From Cenococcum geophilum 1.58 (Eukaryota; Ascomycota; Dothideomycetes; Gloniales; Gloniaceae): a DNA stretch of 64,000 nt. Shown in pieces: positions 1 to 14,191 of the stretch; the stretch's first letter is position 1; each line of letters begins with the position of its first letter. Under the pieces are notes generated by a model that made no database searches, was not told the DNA's origin, and saw only the letters and a list, made by a program, of their open reading frames with translations. The stretch is from positions 124,001 to 188,000 of the forward strand of contig KV748245.1 of assembly GCA_001692895.1 (NCBI GenBank). The letters run 5' to 3'. The position numbers and the translations under genes are program-made.

Positions 1-1659
1 GTCCTTAAAGATTCTAAATATCTTTAGGTTGTTTACTAGAGGTATAATATCCGTCTAATTAATTTAGTTAATATCTTTACTTATTATACCTAAAGTCTCT
101 TCTTCTTTACACGCCCAATGTCGTGCCCACACTGTTACTGCGATATTATCTCTTAGTGAGGTTATACTATCTCCGTATTCTCGTTGCTTAAAAAAGGGGC
201 TAGTTTATATTATATTAGTAAGTCCATCTTCGCAACAATTATCCTCTTACTTAAAGTGCACTAAAGCAAATATTTACTCCTTTTATAACGTTTATTTTAT
301 GTCTAATACTAAATATACGCGACCTATTACTCTTAATAGTTGTCTAGTTCCCTAATTAATTTGTCTTAAGGTTTTATATTTAATCTGCTGCTACGCGGCT
401 AGATAGTAAACTGTCTTAAGCCTTTATTAAGCTAGAACGTTCTTATAATATAGAGTAAAAGGCTCTTAAAGCCCATATCGCGGCGTCTGCTTAGTTACTC
501 TATCTTAAGAAGGTTTATAAGAAGGTTTATTTTAAAGAGTAGAAACTTATAAAATAAGGTTTATAGGAACTTAGCGATAAAAGAACGGATTTTCTTCTAA
601 TAGAGAAGGAAATAAATCTAAGTAGTTCAGCAACTGCTCTTCTTAGGTCCCCCTTAGGTAACTTATTCTTTAGCGATCCTTCTTTATTAATACTACCTAA
701 CCTAATTTCTTCTAATACTCCTATACCTTTCCTATAGCGTTTTTTAAATTTTCTAGTAGTTTCTAGGTAGTCTTAGTATAGCCTATCTACTTAACCTTGT
801 ATTATATTTTATTGTTAATGTCCTTATAACTAACAATCTTTAAAACTTACTATTTGTTTTCTTTTTATCCTCTATATATATCTGCCTTATAAACTAGTAG
901 CTTAATATTCTCATATACTAGCTCTAGCATCGCGATATACTATATAGGGTAGATTTTTATTTTAGCTAGTAGGTTTAACTTAAACGTAACCGGTGAAATC
1001 CTCTATATAATTTTAAAAGGTCCTAGTCTAATATAGTTTAACTTCTTACTTAGTTGTTAACTCTTAATATTTTTATATAGTAGCCATACTTTATCTCCCT
1101 CCTTAAGATCTAGTCCCTTAGATCTCTTAGTATTATAGTACTTTTTTATTTTCTCTTATACTTTCTTTATTAATTCTATAAGGTCTATATAAAGATTTAT
1201 TAACGTCTTTATTCTTTCCTTAGCTATACTACTCGTTTTCTTTACTTATTATAGTAATAACAATATTTTTAGCTTATATCCGTAATTTGCCTTAAATAGT
1301 AATATACCTATTCCTTCTTATAGTGTTACATTATATGCAAACTATATAACTAGTAATAATAATACCCAATTATTCTATATATAATTAATATAATGCCTTA
1401 AATACTATTCTAATATCTAATTTAATTTTTCTATTTAACCGTCCGTCTGTAGATAATATGCGGTAAAAGTTACTACTCTAACTTCTTACTCTGCTAAGAA
1501 TACTTCCTAAAATACTGCTACGAATCTTAGATCCCTGTCCGATATAATTTTACTTAGTACTCCATATCTTATAAATACTTCTTTAATATAAATTCTAGCG
1601 ACATCTTCCGCTAAGATTTCTTCTATATATGCTATAAAGTATCCCTACTTTATAAGCTT

Positions 1660-1720
1660 NTCTACTATTACTAANATNNCNTNNTAATCTTANCNNGTAA
1701 TAGGATNTNTTAANTTTAGN
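1660..1720. other. Cluster of ambiguous bases (N)
   Basis: More than ten N calls are scattered through this short stretch inside Gypsy A, with isolated Ns also near 15135, 15194, 57390 and 57406. They sit in repeats, which suggests collapsed or poorly resolved assembly rather than biology. Confidence 0.8.
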
Positions 1721-3901
1721 AACTTAATAATAAAGTCCTATAATATAACCTCCTATAGTCTCTTTAGTATTTTAATAGGTTATAGCCCTCTATATAGCTT
1801 ATACCTTATTAGTTTATTCCTTTAGCAATCTAGATATTTTTTTATAACTTTTCGCGCTAAGCCCTAGATTCCGTTAATAATATACTCCTCTTAGAGTCTT
1901 AATACTAAGCCCGTAGCTCTATTATATCCTTAAGTTATTCCCTTATAGAAATCTTCTATAAAGTGTTCTGCTATACTTCTTAGAATATACTTTACCTCTC
2001 TATACTTATACAGTATTTCTTCTTCTAGATATTTTAACTGTTTTTTTAGCTGCGCCTTAAATATTCTTTATACCTAAAAGCTTTCTAGTATCTTATAGAC
2101 TCTTCCTAGTTTATTATCCTCTTAAATTACTATAATTTTTAGATAATTATACCTAATTAATCCGTCTATATCTTTTCGCAGTAAAGCTCCTAATGGCTTC
2201 TTATTATTTTATAGTTTAGCTTTTCGGCTTAAAGCATCTGCTTATATATTATCTATACCCTTAGTATACTAAATCTTAAAATAGTATTCTATAAGTATCT
2301 CTACCTATCTAACCTGTCTTTAGTTAAGTTTCTTCGTTATTAGAAATCCTGTTAGATTTTTATAATCCGTTTTAACTATAAATAGTTTTTCTATACCTTA
2401 TAAGAATGCTCTTTATTCCTTTAGTACTATAACTATTCCTAATAATTCCTTATTATAGATGTTGTAGTTTAACTTTAGTAGTGTTATCTTTTAACTATAG
2501 TATACTACTAGGTACTATCTATCTTAATATTTCTATATAAAGTATGCCCCTAATATAAAGTCTAATATATTTATTTCTACAACCGTCTCTAGTCCTAGTT
2601 AATAGATCTTAAGAACTGGTTCCTAGGTAAACAATTCCTTAACTTTCTTAAACAACTCTTATTATTCCTTTCCCTATACCTATAGTTCTTCTTTCTTTAT
2701 TAATTACGTAAATGGTTTAATATCCTTTAACTATTGTGTTATAACCCTTCTATAGTAATTGCAAAACCCTAGGAACGATCTTAACTATATATCGTTCTCT
2801 AGTTCCTACCAATTTACTATAGCCTCGATCTTTTTTAGATCTATACTAAGTTGGCCTAGTTTAATAATAAATCTAACGAAATCGGTCTTCCTAGTAAAGA
2901 ACTCGCATTTCTTAATTGCTACTAGCATTTATTCTTCTTATAGTCTCTTTAAACCCTATTTAACGTGTTCCCCGTATTCTTCCTTAGTTATTAAGTAGAT
3001 AATAATATTATTAAGGTATACTATAACAAATTTATCTAAGTATTCTCCTAATATATTGTTAATACGCTTCTAAAACGTTACTAGTGCGTTTATAAGCCCA
3101 AATTATATAACTAATAGTTTATATAGTCCTTCTTTTAACCTAAAAGCTGCTTTCTATTTGTCGCCTTTTTTAATCCTAATTTAATAGCATACCTATCTTA
3201 GATCTATCTTTATAAAGATTTATACATTACCTATCCTATCTTAAATCTCGCTAATTAAAAGTAAAGGATACCTATCCTTTCTAGTAATGCTGTTTAACTG
3301 TCTATAGTTAATGTATAGCCTTAATTTACCATTCTTCTTTAGTATAAATAGTACTGGATAACCTACTAATAATTGCGATAGTCTAATATATCCCTTTTAT
3401 AAGTTTTCTTAAATAAACTCTTTTAGTGCTCTACTTTCTTCTTCGGTAAGCTTATAGGTAAAAAAAAACCTTAGACTTATTCCTAGTTCCAACTCTATTT
3501 TATAGTCCTATACTATATAATCTGCCAGCTTTTTACTTTCTAGGCTCTATAGCTTTTTACCATACTTATAATATCTTTTTAGTACATAACTTAAGCCTCG
3601 CTCAGTCTCCTTATATATTGCTCCGACTTAGTACTATACTAACTTAGTTTACTGTCGCATTTTACGGCGTTATATATCTTTAATATCGACCTACCCTATA
3701 ATCTAATTGATTCTTAGGTTGTATTCCTATAACTAAGGTATCTTTAATACTGCCTTATCCCGTCCTAATAGTAGGATATTAAAAGATATCTTAATTTATC
3801 TTCCTTTAATGGTTATTTATATAGGTCCTATTTTAAGATTAATAATCCCTCCTTTATAGGCTATCGGATCTCCTAAAATCGTAACTAATAGGTAAGGTTA
3901 C

Positions 3902-4172
3902 TGTATAATTACAGCACCTGTCATACCAACCGCGTGCTTACGCGCTCGGTACGCCGAGTACGCGTTTACGCGTTTGGTGCACTAACTACCCGCTTACGTG
4001 TCTGGTGCACTTCTAAAGCACTAACTAATTAGGGGGGAGGCGCATTAGTATATAGACTACATAGTCTGCTTCATACAATCGACAGTTACCACCGTCTAAA
4101 TAAGCATACGATACTATACGTATTTCGTGCCCCTAGACACGACTTACTTATACCATTAAATTAGTATAAACA
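3902..4172 (+). repeat. Copia 5' LTR
   Basis: 271-bp LTR starting TGTATAATTA and ending AAACA; matches 9901-10171. It contains a short CTCGG/CCGAG inverted repeat and runs of CGCG-rich sequence that stand out in the AT-rich surroundings. Confidence 0.94.
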
Positions 4173-7100
4173 CTAATTAGTAAGCGCGCATAGATTAGCA
4201 ATCACTCGACACCTCCCCCTAAGCGATACTTAACAGCAACTACCTGTTTATATCCTAGTACGACCTACTAGAAGGTCGGAAGTTAGGAATTACGGACCTA
4301 TTACCAACTCTGTATACTTATTTAAGTCTTAGTACGGTTTACCGGAAGTATAATAGACGCGAATACAGACCTATATAGGAACCCCCTACCCTCAAACCTC
4401 AAACCCCTATCCTTACTATACCTCCCCTAGACCCCTTACGGAGACTCCTTACCCTTCTACAAACCGCTACGGACCCGTTAATTACCTTTACGGACCGTTA
4501 TAAGCCCTTATAGAAACCCCTTACCCTCCTACAAACCCTTACGGACCTATTATCCGCCTTTATAGACCACTACAAGACCCTTCTACCCGCTACGTACAAT
4601 ACTATATAGTATGGCAGATATCAGTAAGCAAGTCAGCGAAGGTTAAAAGAAGTGGAGTTAAGGAGTCGACCTTACGTCTACGAACGATATTAACGACTAC
4701 ATTTAATTTAAACTCCTTAAATACGGATACTTTAAGCCTATAAATAATGATATGTGGGAGCAATATAAGAAAGACTTTGCGGACTTTACGGAAGCTACTT
4801 TTAAGGCCTATAGCCTTATAACTATCCGTAACCTACAAACCCTCCTCCGTAACCACAGCGTATAGGTTAAAAAAGACAAACACGTTACTGTTGCACGGTC
4901 TTTATATAATGTAATATATAAGGAGGACCAAACGGAATAGACTAAGGAAGAAATCCTAGACCAGTTCAATACTACTAAGGAACTCTTTGCTTCTTCCAAA
5001 CTTAATATAATCGCTAGCCTTATACCTAACCCACTTAACTAAATTCGTCCTACAGACCTAAACGCCTTTAGAATTAATCTTACGGGCTAGAGCACACCTA
5101 GTACCCAAGTTACAGACCGTAATACCCCTATAAACCAAAATACGGACCAAAACACTTCCGCTACTTAAGCCACAGATCCGCAAACTATATATCCGCAAGC
5201 TACAGATCCGCAAGCCATATATCCGCAAGCTACAGATCCGTAAGCCATATATCCGCAAGCTACAGATCCGTAAGCCATAGACCCGTAACCTACCTAAGTA
5301 AAGACCTATAGCAAGGAACTAGCTAACCTGGCTAAGCTCTATACCGACAAATCTAAGTACAGCAGTGAAAACGATAACTTTAACTTTAAACTAACCATTT
5401 TTACGGACCTCTGTCAGAAGGCTAACATTCCTAAATAAGAGTTTAGCCAAGCCTACTCTACCATACTGCGCGGCCTAGCACTTAACCACTACTACACTAA
5501 CCTTAAGAGTAACCCCCTTGGTGTCCCCTTTAATAAGCTATACAAAGCTACCTATAACTACTTTAAAGGACCAGAATATAGGCGTAATATCCTTACCTAA
5601 TAGAATGCAACCAAGCTACAAACCGTAATCGACAAGAATACCAAAAAATCGACTATAGAGTGTCTGCAAATCCTTATTAAAGACCTCCAGCACCTATAGC
5701 ACAGCCTTAACGCCAAGCTTCGAACAGACGACTTCCTGCACAATAAACTTATTACGGCTTGCTAGGAAGTAAAGCCCTACAAGTACACCTATTACAAGCC
5801 TACAGATACCTTAGCTGGCCTTATCAATAACCTACGCTCCTCTATTATAACGTATAAAGTCTTAAACCCACCAAGCAGCACTTAAGCCTTCGCTACGGAT
5901 ATTTAATATCCGTAAACAGACTTAGAAGCCTATTTTACGGACCGCCGCTACCGCCAATAGTACCCGTACCGACTAAACCCCACCCATAACCCCCGCAGTA
6001 ACCCCCGTATAAAAGTATATCCACGCAGATAAACTAGCCAGAAGTGCTTCGTGTGCGGCAAAAAAGGATGTTAGTCTACAAGATATACCTAGGAAGAACA
6101 TAACAAGTCTAGGAAAAGACTTAATAACCAGATTAACCAGTTTATTTTAGAATATAAAGGAGAGGAAGCAGAGGAGCCCCCTAACAAGTCAATAGAAGCC
6201 CTTATAATTAACTTTAACTTAGACGCTTAGGAATAGGAGACCTTAGAGACATTCCTAACTACTTTTAGACCTTTTACGGACAGTTAAGCCTTTAATACTA
6301 TAACCGTATTAGCCGACCGCTCCTTTATACACTTAATTACACCCGAAAACTGGCCCGTAAGTATACCCGTTAGACCTGTTATAGACATTACAGACCGCGA
6401 ACAGGACCCATTTGCATATATTACTATAGAACGCTATACCCCTAAAGAATTTTATAGCATTATAATCAATATAGGTGCCTCTAAGAAGTCTACTGTAGGT
6501 TACGGATAATACCTTGTATATAAGACTACCGTAAATAATAATACGGACATTAATACTATGCAAGCTGGGGCCGTAAACGTCCAATTTGGCATTGGTTTAA
6601 CCGCATTAATTAGATCAGTCGTAGTTAAGACCCTAATTGGCCTAGTTAACTTCCACATAGTAAAAGCGGACACCCCTTTCTTACTTTACCTTACGGATAT
6701 AGACAGGTTACAGGTTTACTATAATAATATTACGGACACCTTAATCGGCCCCGTAACTGCCCTAGAAAGCAAGCATATTACCCTACCAATTACACAATAA
6801 TTTGGACACCCGTTCCTTATATAGGGAGAGACTTTACGGACCTACATTTAGGAATCTTTCGACTATAACCCGTGCTACCTTACCAGTACAGAGATCCACC
6901 GTCTGCACCGCCATTTCGGCCACCTGTTAGCCGAAAAGCTATATAAAGTCCTTAAACGCTCTGGACACGACGACGTTAATAGGAAGGCAGTTGATTACCT
7001 AACTAAATACTGCTCCTTTTGCCAGAAATACGGACGTTCCTTAGGCCAATTTAAGTTTACCCTTTATAAGGACCTTAACTTTAACCACTTAGTGTATATA

Positions 7101-9900
7101 GACATTATGTATATTAATAGCAGCCCAGTATTATATATAATTAACGAGGTAACCCGCTACTAAGCTGCCTGTTAGTTGCAAAATATATCCACAAAATATA
7201 CTTGGGACATTTTACGGACCTGCTGGATTGACACATACCTTAGACCCCCTAAGTATATCACCTACGACGCTGGTAGGAACTTCATTAGTAAGGAATTCCA
7301 ATAGTACGCTACGGCCATGGCTATTTTAACAAAAGCCGTTCTAGTTAAGGCGCACTAGTCCGTTGGACTTGTTAAGCGAGCTTACTTAGCTTTACAGAGA
7401 GTTTACCAGATTATTACAAATAAGTGTAAAAATATCTAAAAAGAACTGGCTTTACAGATGGCCGTAAAAGCCGTTAATAATACCGCTAGCCCTAACGGAC
7501 TGGTACCTACCCTCTTAGTCTACGGAGCCTACCCAAGGATAAGCAAACTAGATCCTCCTACCCCGTCTATTATAGATTGAGTAGCTATAATACGGAAGGT
7601 AATAGCCAAAATAGTTAAATTACGGGCTAAATAAACTGTTAATAACGCTCTGTACTACCGTAACGGACCTAATATAACCCTAGTATACAACCTCCCGCTT
7701 AACTCTGAAGTCCTTATATAGCGGAAAAGCGGTAATTAGACTGGACCTTACCGTCTACTAGCCGTAGAAGACGAGACCTGCTATATATAGCTCCCTAGCG
7801 GACCGACAAGCTTTAGAAGCACGTCCGTAAAACCCTATTTTTGGTCCAAAAACACCTATGACGTTAAGCTAGATAAACTAGAAGCAACCGCCAAACCAGA
7901 CGAACTAGAAACGACTGCCGAATTAGATAAACTAGAGGCACCCTTACCTACCCTAGAGGTCCCTTAGAAACCCACTAAACCTACTAAACCTACCGTAAAG
8001 CGTGGCTAAGGACGCCCCCGTAAGAATCCCGTAACGAAGAACCACCTAACCTCCGCAGGCACATCCGTAAAGCAATCTCCGCCTATGGATATATTAGTTC
8101 TAATATAGGAAACCCCTTTTATGGACTTATGGCGTAAAGAGATTAACGGACTACTTAAAAAGGGTATTTTTGCGATTATAACAGAGAGAGACGTTCCGTA
8201 AGGCGTCCATATATTTAACTTATGCTTTATTAATAAGATTAAGCACCCTAGTACTAATAAAGCCTTTAAGAAATTAAGGCTTATTATACAAGCTTATAAT
8301 AACTAGGGAAAGGACCTAGTCCTTACGTAATCGCCTACAATTTAACGGGTCAGTTAACGGATTATACTCGCATTTATGCCTGGACTATAGTAAACTAAAT
8401 CCGTAGCCCTTTATTTACGGGACATCTCACAAGCCTATATATAGTCTAATACTTACCTAAGCAGGGATATCTTTATACGACCACCCTATGAGCTTAACCT
8501 ATAACTAGGAACAATTTTATGGGTTATAAAACCTCTTTATGGAGTACTAGAAGCCGGAAACTATTGGTTTAAGACATACTATTAGCACCACGTTAGTAAA
8601 CTTAAAATGGAACAGTTGACCTACGACCCCTACCTCCTATACAGCTTATTAAACGGCCTTAGTATTGTTAGACTCCAAATAAATAATACCCTCTTCTTAG
8701 CAGACCGGATATTTACGGACGCTAAAGAGACTAAACTGCAAGAAGCTAAGTTCCTAGTAAAGCCGCGAGAGTAGTTAACTAAGTAGACTCCAATTAAGTT
8801 TAACGGAGGCTTAATTATATAAAAGGGCAACTTAATCTAGCTAACCTAGGAACACTAAGCTTAAAACCTAAAGCTTATTACAGCAAAGCCTATAGACCTC
8901 ACTAGTTCCCACGGAGAGATCTGTAAGACCGTAAATATAAAGAACCAATACGCTGCATAGCGTGCAAGAGGCGCCTATATTGCCATAGTCTGCTAACCCG
9001 AATCTGCCTACAACTTATCCTTTGCGGCCTAGGTAGTAGATCCATAAGAAGAAAATATTAAGCAGCTTAATAAGCGTATTTAGTGGCAAATTGATAATGC
9101 AGCAAGGGGACTTACTTTTGTACCACTAGACCTAAGTTCCCTTAGCTTACTAGCATTTACGGACGCCTCCTTTGCCAATAATAAAGACCTATCATCACAA
9201 ATCGGCTTTGTAATTGTACTTACGGACCGCAATTAGGACGCAAATATACTGTACTAGTCTTTAATTAAGTGCAAATGAGTAACCCGTAGTATACTAGCTT
9301 CTGAACTATATATACTAGCTTATGGATTTAATATAGCAGCCGCAATTAAATTAACGGTCCAGAAGATTCTATAACTAGAGCAGTTACCCCTAGTTTTATA
9401 CACCGATTTAAAGTCCCTTTACAACTGCCTAGTTAAACTAGGTATGATATAAGAGAAGAGGCTTATAGTTAACCTAATGTGCTTACATCAGGCCTATGAA
9501 CAATATAAGATTACGGAGGTTAAATGGATTAGTAGCGGAGATAACCTAGTAGACGCTATAACTAAGGTAAAGCCGTGTTAAGCTCTTAAAACCCTAATTA
9601 ATATAAACAAGCTTAACCTAAAGGTTATAGAATGGGTAGAGCGAGACTAACGGAGCATTTACGGTTCAGCCACGGCCCGTTGGAAGGCCGTACAGTGCAT
9701 TCACAGCCCGTCAAAAGGCCGTATAGTTCATTTTACGGACCGTAAGCAGGACTTACGGCTAGCTTAGAGTACCATTTAGAAGGCAACCCAGAAGGCACCT
9801 TAGGAGGGATTTCCTATGTATTTTCTTATGTGTTTTATGGTTCTATTAAGACAATTACGGAGGCTATATATAAGTGGTTTCATTTTCCAAGTACCGCTAG

Positions 9901-10171
9901 TGTATAATTATAGCACCTGTCGTACCAACCGCGTGCTTACGCGCTCGGTACGCCGAGTACGCGTTTACGCGTTTGGTGCACCAACCACCCGCTTACGCGT
10001 CTGGTGCACTTCTAAAGCACTAACTAATTAGGGGGGAGGCGCATCAGTATATAGACTACGTAGTCTGCTTTATACAATTGACAGTCACTACCGTCTAAAT
10101 GAGCATACGATACTATACGTATTTCGTGCCCCTAGACACGACTTACTTATACTATTAAATTGGTACAAACA
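9901..10171 (+). repeat. Copia 3' LTR
   Basis: 271-bp copy of the 5' LTR. It retains more C and G at the differing sites, so it seems slightly less mutated than the 5' copy. It is preceded by a purine-rich tract near 9805 that could be the polypurine tract. Confidence 0.94.
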
Positions 10172-10794
10172 GTTACTCTTTCTATTTATAAGGTAATCCC
10201 ATTCTTTTAACTGCTATTAGTAAGATATAGTTTTGTATTACTCTACTATCTATTAGCGCTTTAAACTGCTAATCTTACCACTTAACCTATAAATTTAGGT
10301 GTTGTTCTTAAATTTCTTTAAAGGTCTAAGGCTTTACTACTAGTTCCCTTTAGTTCCGTAGGCCTTTACTTTTCCTAACTATTAGCTGCTTAATTCTTAT
10401 ATACTTAACTCGCTCTTCAGCCAATACCTAGTTCGCTTTTTATCTTTAATATACTATAGATACGTATTCTCTAGGCATTCCCACCACAGTTATCTATTTA
10501 AGTATTCTTTTATAAGGAATTTTTCTAGTTAAAGTATTAAGTCTCCTAACTCTTAAACTTCTATTAGATGCTAGCTATATATATACTTAGTATTCCTATA
10601 CTATTACTTATCTGGCGCCTAATATATCCTTATAGGGTATTTTTAATTCTTTTCTTTCGGATTCTTATACATTTTGTATATATTATCCATGTATATAATC
10701 TATAATAGTGTATAGTATACTAGGTGCTTTAGGTTAACTCTTAACTTATTTTTATCTTTAAGTTTAAACCTTTGCCGTGCTAATCTAAATATTA

Positions 10795-11725
10795 ATAATA
10801 AATTCAATTTACCGTCCGACCTGGTCCCCCTAATGGGTCCACACAGACTAATTCCTATGGGAAAAAACCTCCTTATCTAAAAAAAACCCCATTTTTTAGG
10901 TATATAAAAAACCTCTAGGGGAAATATAAGAGGTAATACTTCTAGATAGCATCCGTACTACATTAACGAGAGGAAAAACACCGTCAGGTTACTGCTCTAA
11001 GACTCTATAGGAGTGTCCAAAATGCCTATCTTGCCCTATCTACCACTTAAACCATTTTTGCCACGTCTATATATTGCCTATATAAAGTCGTATACCTATC
11101 CCTAGCTCCTTTTCCAAGTCTCCTATAAATATCTCCTAATAATAACGCTTGCGCTCCACCCGGGCCTATATACTAAGGTCTCTTATCTATTCCTTTATTA
11201 AAAGGTTTCTATAACGGGGTATATATAACTTAGTATTGCTTTTGCCCTAGGGCCTAAACCTAGGCCCTTATACCTATTCGTAAGGTATAAAAGGACGCTC
11301 TAGATAGGGGGGACCAGTCCCTATAACTAGATACCTAGGTTACCAGGTAATATTAAAATAGGGGGCCTCTGCTACGCTTAAGGCGCGGATTGTTTATGTA
11401 TATATATATAGTTGCTATACGGTATATATAGTATTTATAAGAGGGAGGGGGTACGCCGGAGGGATAATTGCTTATCAATTTAAATAACCGAACGTGTATA
11501 ATAGACGTAGTAGCTATATTTAAACTTTTTACTAGGGCTCACCCCTTAGTAAAAAAATTTTACACGACCACCACCACGTCGCTACGTAGGCGCTGCGTAG
11601 CCGTATATACGTCTCTGCATTTGCTCTAGTAGTTTATTAACACGATCCAAATAGAACATTAATAGTAGCTGCCAGGTTCCCGGGCTCCACCGCGTGGAGG
11701 TATAGAGGCCGATTTCATCGAGCCC
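10795..11725 (-). mobile_element. Non-autonomous non-LTR-type element L1, HDV-like ribozyme at its 5' end
   Basis: A 931-bp insertion in Gypsy A flanked by a 14-bp duplication TAATCTAAATATTA (10781-10794 and 11726-11739). A long, non-fixed-length duplication is typical of target-primed reverse transcription. Read on the minus strand, the element starts GGGCTC at 11725 and ends with an AT-rich tail. No reverse transcriptase or other open frame is visible, so it looks like a short non-autonomous relative of a LINE. Element L2 at 61511-62537 shares its architecture: a ribozyme-like head, a GCAGAGACGT block, G-rich to T-run segments near the 3' end, and a similar tail. Its family name is unknown to me. 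Confidence 0.75.
11613..11725 (-). ncRNA. HDV-like self-cleaving ribozyme candidate (L1 head)
   Basis: On the minus strand the first six bases GGGCTC pair with GAGCCC about 38 nt later (P1). Between them ACC/GGT closes a loop TCCACGC (P3/L3), nearly the textbook HDV-like L3 TCCTCGC. GGG follows P1 as expected for P1.1. Further on, CAAA fits the C-N-R-A joining segment with the catalytic C, followed by GCAGAG facing CTCTAT for a weakened P2. P4 is an AU-rich insert. The predicted cleavage site is the first base of the element. HDV-like ribozymes at 5' ends of non-LTR elements are established; activity of this decayed copy is unproven. Confidence 0.62.
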
Positions 11726-14191
11726 TAATCTAAATATTACGGTTTTATTTACAGGTACTAAAACGCGTCTTTTACTTCTCTAGTCTTTTAATCGTTCCTC
11801 TAGATCCTTTAACGTTATAATTAAGGCTCCTTTAATATAAGTTATGGCCTTCTCTGTAATCGGGTGGTCTTAGATAACTTATTTATCCAACTATATATAG
11901 AAATCTTCCCACTTATCGTTATATCGCTGTCTATACCACTTTTAGTATAGCTATTAAAGTATATACGGCTTGTCCGTAAAAATGTATCTTCTTATTGCTA
12001 TATTATAATAGCCTTTTATATATTATTTCTTAAACCTAGTAGAAATCCCTAAATTCTCTTTATTTTCTAATTTAGTAAGCTATTTAGCTCTTAGTATGCC
12101 TGCCCTAGGCCTATTAGTAATTCTTTATACTAGTACTCTATCCCTTATATAACCTAATATACTAAATCTCTTATCTAGTTTCTGTTCTTACTATGCGATA
12201 ATTCTTTGTCTAAATTCCTTTATAGTTTCTTTTGGTTTATATCTTACGCTTAAATCCTTAAAGTCTTCTTACTTCTTAATCTTAGTATTAACATTTTAAT
12301 CCTATTACTAAGCCTTACTCGCGATTTCTTTAATAGTCCTTATTCTGTTACTAAAATCTTGGTCCTATAGGATTCTTAATCCTAAGCTCGCTTTTATCTT
12401 AAGCTTTACTCTAGCCTTACTCTAACTAGGCTTTATTAGTGTTCTTATCTCGTCTTAAAAGTCTTAAATTTTACTTATCTTGTCTTAAGAGTCTTATACT
12501 TTTAGGAAACTTCGTCCTAAGCTTATTCGTATATTACTAAACTAAGCTATTACTCTACTCTATCGGTTATCGTCTATTATAGGTCCTTAAGCTTACCTTA
12601 TCTCGTCTTAAGAATCTTAATCTTTTGGCCTTTTGCCTTTATTAAGTGCCAAAGTGGCTCGCTATTCTACTTCTCTTACGTCTCGTAAAGCGATAGACAT
12701 CGTATCTAGTAGGGTCTTAATCCCTACTAATATTCCCTATTTTATAGTGGAATTATTCTCTACCTCTTATATAATATCTCTAAGGTCTACGTACTCCTAG
12801 TAAGCCGCTTTCGTTACCTTATCGTTATAAAATATTTCGCCTATATTAAATTCATCATTTTTAATATCCGGTCTATAAACTGGTTTATTAATTCCTCTAT
12901 ATTCTGCTAAATATAGCTCCTATAGCCAATAGCTTACGCTATACTTAGCGTCCTTATAAATTTAGTATGCGTTATTATAACAAAACGCAAAACTCTTAAT
13001 TAAATATTCTTTTATTCCTTATAGTATATTATTATCCCTTTATATATATATATCGTCTACTAGTCTTATTCCCTTTACTACATAGTAATTCTAACCACTT
13101 TTATAGTCTTTAGCGTAATAACCTTATTTTCCATAATTTATATAAGCTCCTTCTTTAAACAATTTTTCTTATTATAGAGTCCGCCTAAACGTCTTCTGCT
13201 ATAGAGATCCTTAGTTTAGCCTCTACTCCTTAGACCTTTAATTACTTAATCCTTATTCTTTAGGTTTCTATAATTTCTTATTCTATCTTTTAGATTCTTT
13301 AGTACTACTTAGGTCCATTAGTTCTACGCTATACTATAGTTTTTAACTTAGCTTTAGTTATTACGTGCTCTGCGCCTTATACGACTATAGAACTCTATCC
13401 TAGCCTCTTTTAGCCTGTTTCCTTTAGTTGATCTAATTATTAATTTTAATTACTTAATCTATTAGTTCCCTTAAGGTGTTTATATCTTCTATTAGAATAA
13501 TTACATCCTAGACTTTAGCCTTAAGTTCTTACTTATACTATGCTATAAGCGTCTTATTATTCTACTTAACTTATATAGCTAACGTTTGGAACTATATTAT
13601 GTACTTAATTACTAAGGTTTGTTACGTAATATTTTAGAGTTTCCTTTCTGCTGTAGTTACTGCCTCTAGGTCTCTAAATATCTATATAAGTCGCTTCGTA
13701 AACCCCTCCTAGCTTAAGAATATAAACCGCACCTCTTAATTAGTAGTCGTTATTCCATTTACCTATATTTCCGTAAGGTAAGGCTTAAACTACTTAAGTG
13801 CTCTGCCTAATAGGAATAGTCCCGCATAGGCTATTCGATCTATAGGTATTAGTAGCTTTACCCTTTCTTATATAACTTTAAAGTGCATTTATATAAGAAA
13901 TCCTTTAAGCTTTAATCTTTCTCCTAAGTATCTCTTAATTAATAGTAGCTTAATCTTTACTACTCCTATTCTATTAACCCTTTCTTCTAGCGCCGCATTA
14001 TTGGTCGTTAATTAGTTAACTATCTTTTATAGTTGTTCAACTGTTATAGGTTATTGCGAGTTAGTATCTGCTATACTAGTATCGCCTCTTAACCCTAAAG
14101 TAGTTGCCGCCGTTAATGGCGTCGTAGTGGCTGCTTTTAGTGGCATATTATTTAACTTTTTATATTTAATACCGTAACTAGGTAGTAATTA

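Larger units (their letters stand above)
3902..10171 (+). mobile_element. Copia LTR retrotransposon (fossil) nested in Gypsy A
   Basis: Ty1/Copia-type fossil, 6270 bp, bounded by 271-bp direct LTRs that begin TG and end CA. The 5-bp target duplication GTTAC is exact on both sides (3897-3901 and 10172-10176). Parts in order: gag with a CCHC zinc knuckle near 6050-6085, integrase with an HHCC zinc finger near 6890-7035 and core near 7090-7400, reverse transcriptase about 8100-8800, and RNase H about 9140-9600 with a recognisable TDASFANNKD motif. Integrase before RT marks it as Copia. The LTRs differ at about 15 of 271 sites by eye, all transitions, so divergence reflects RIP as well as age. 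Coding regions are broken many times. Confidence 0.93.

Noticed and set aside
2759-2998. 79-aa plus-strand frame, with a similar 69-aa minus-strand frame at 54632-54841
   Set aside because: Both are antisense to the Gypsy reverse transcriptase region; their similarity reflects homology of the two Gypsy copies.
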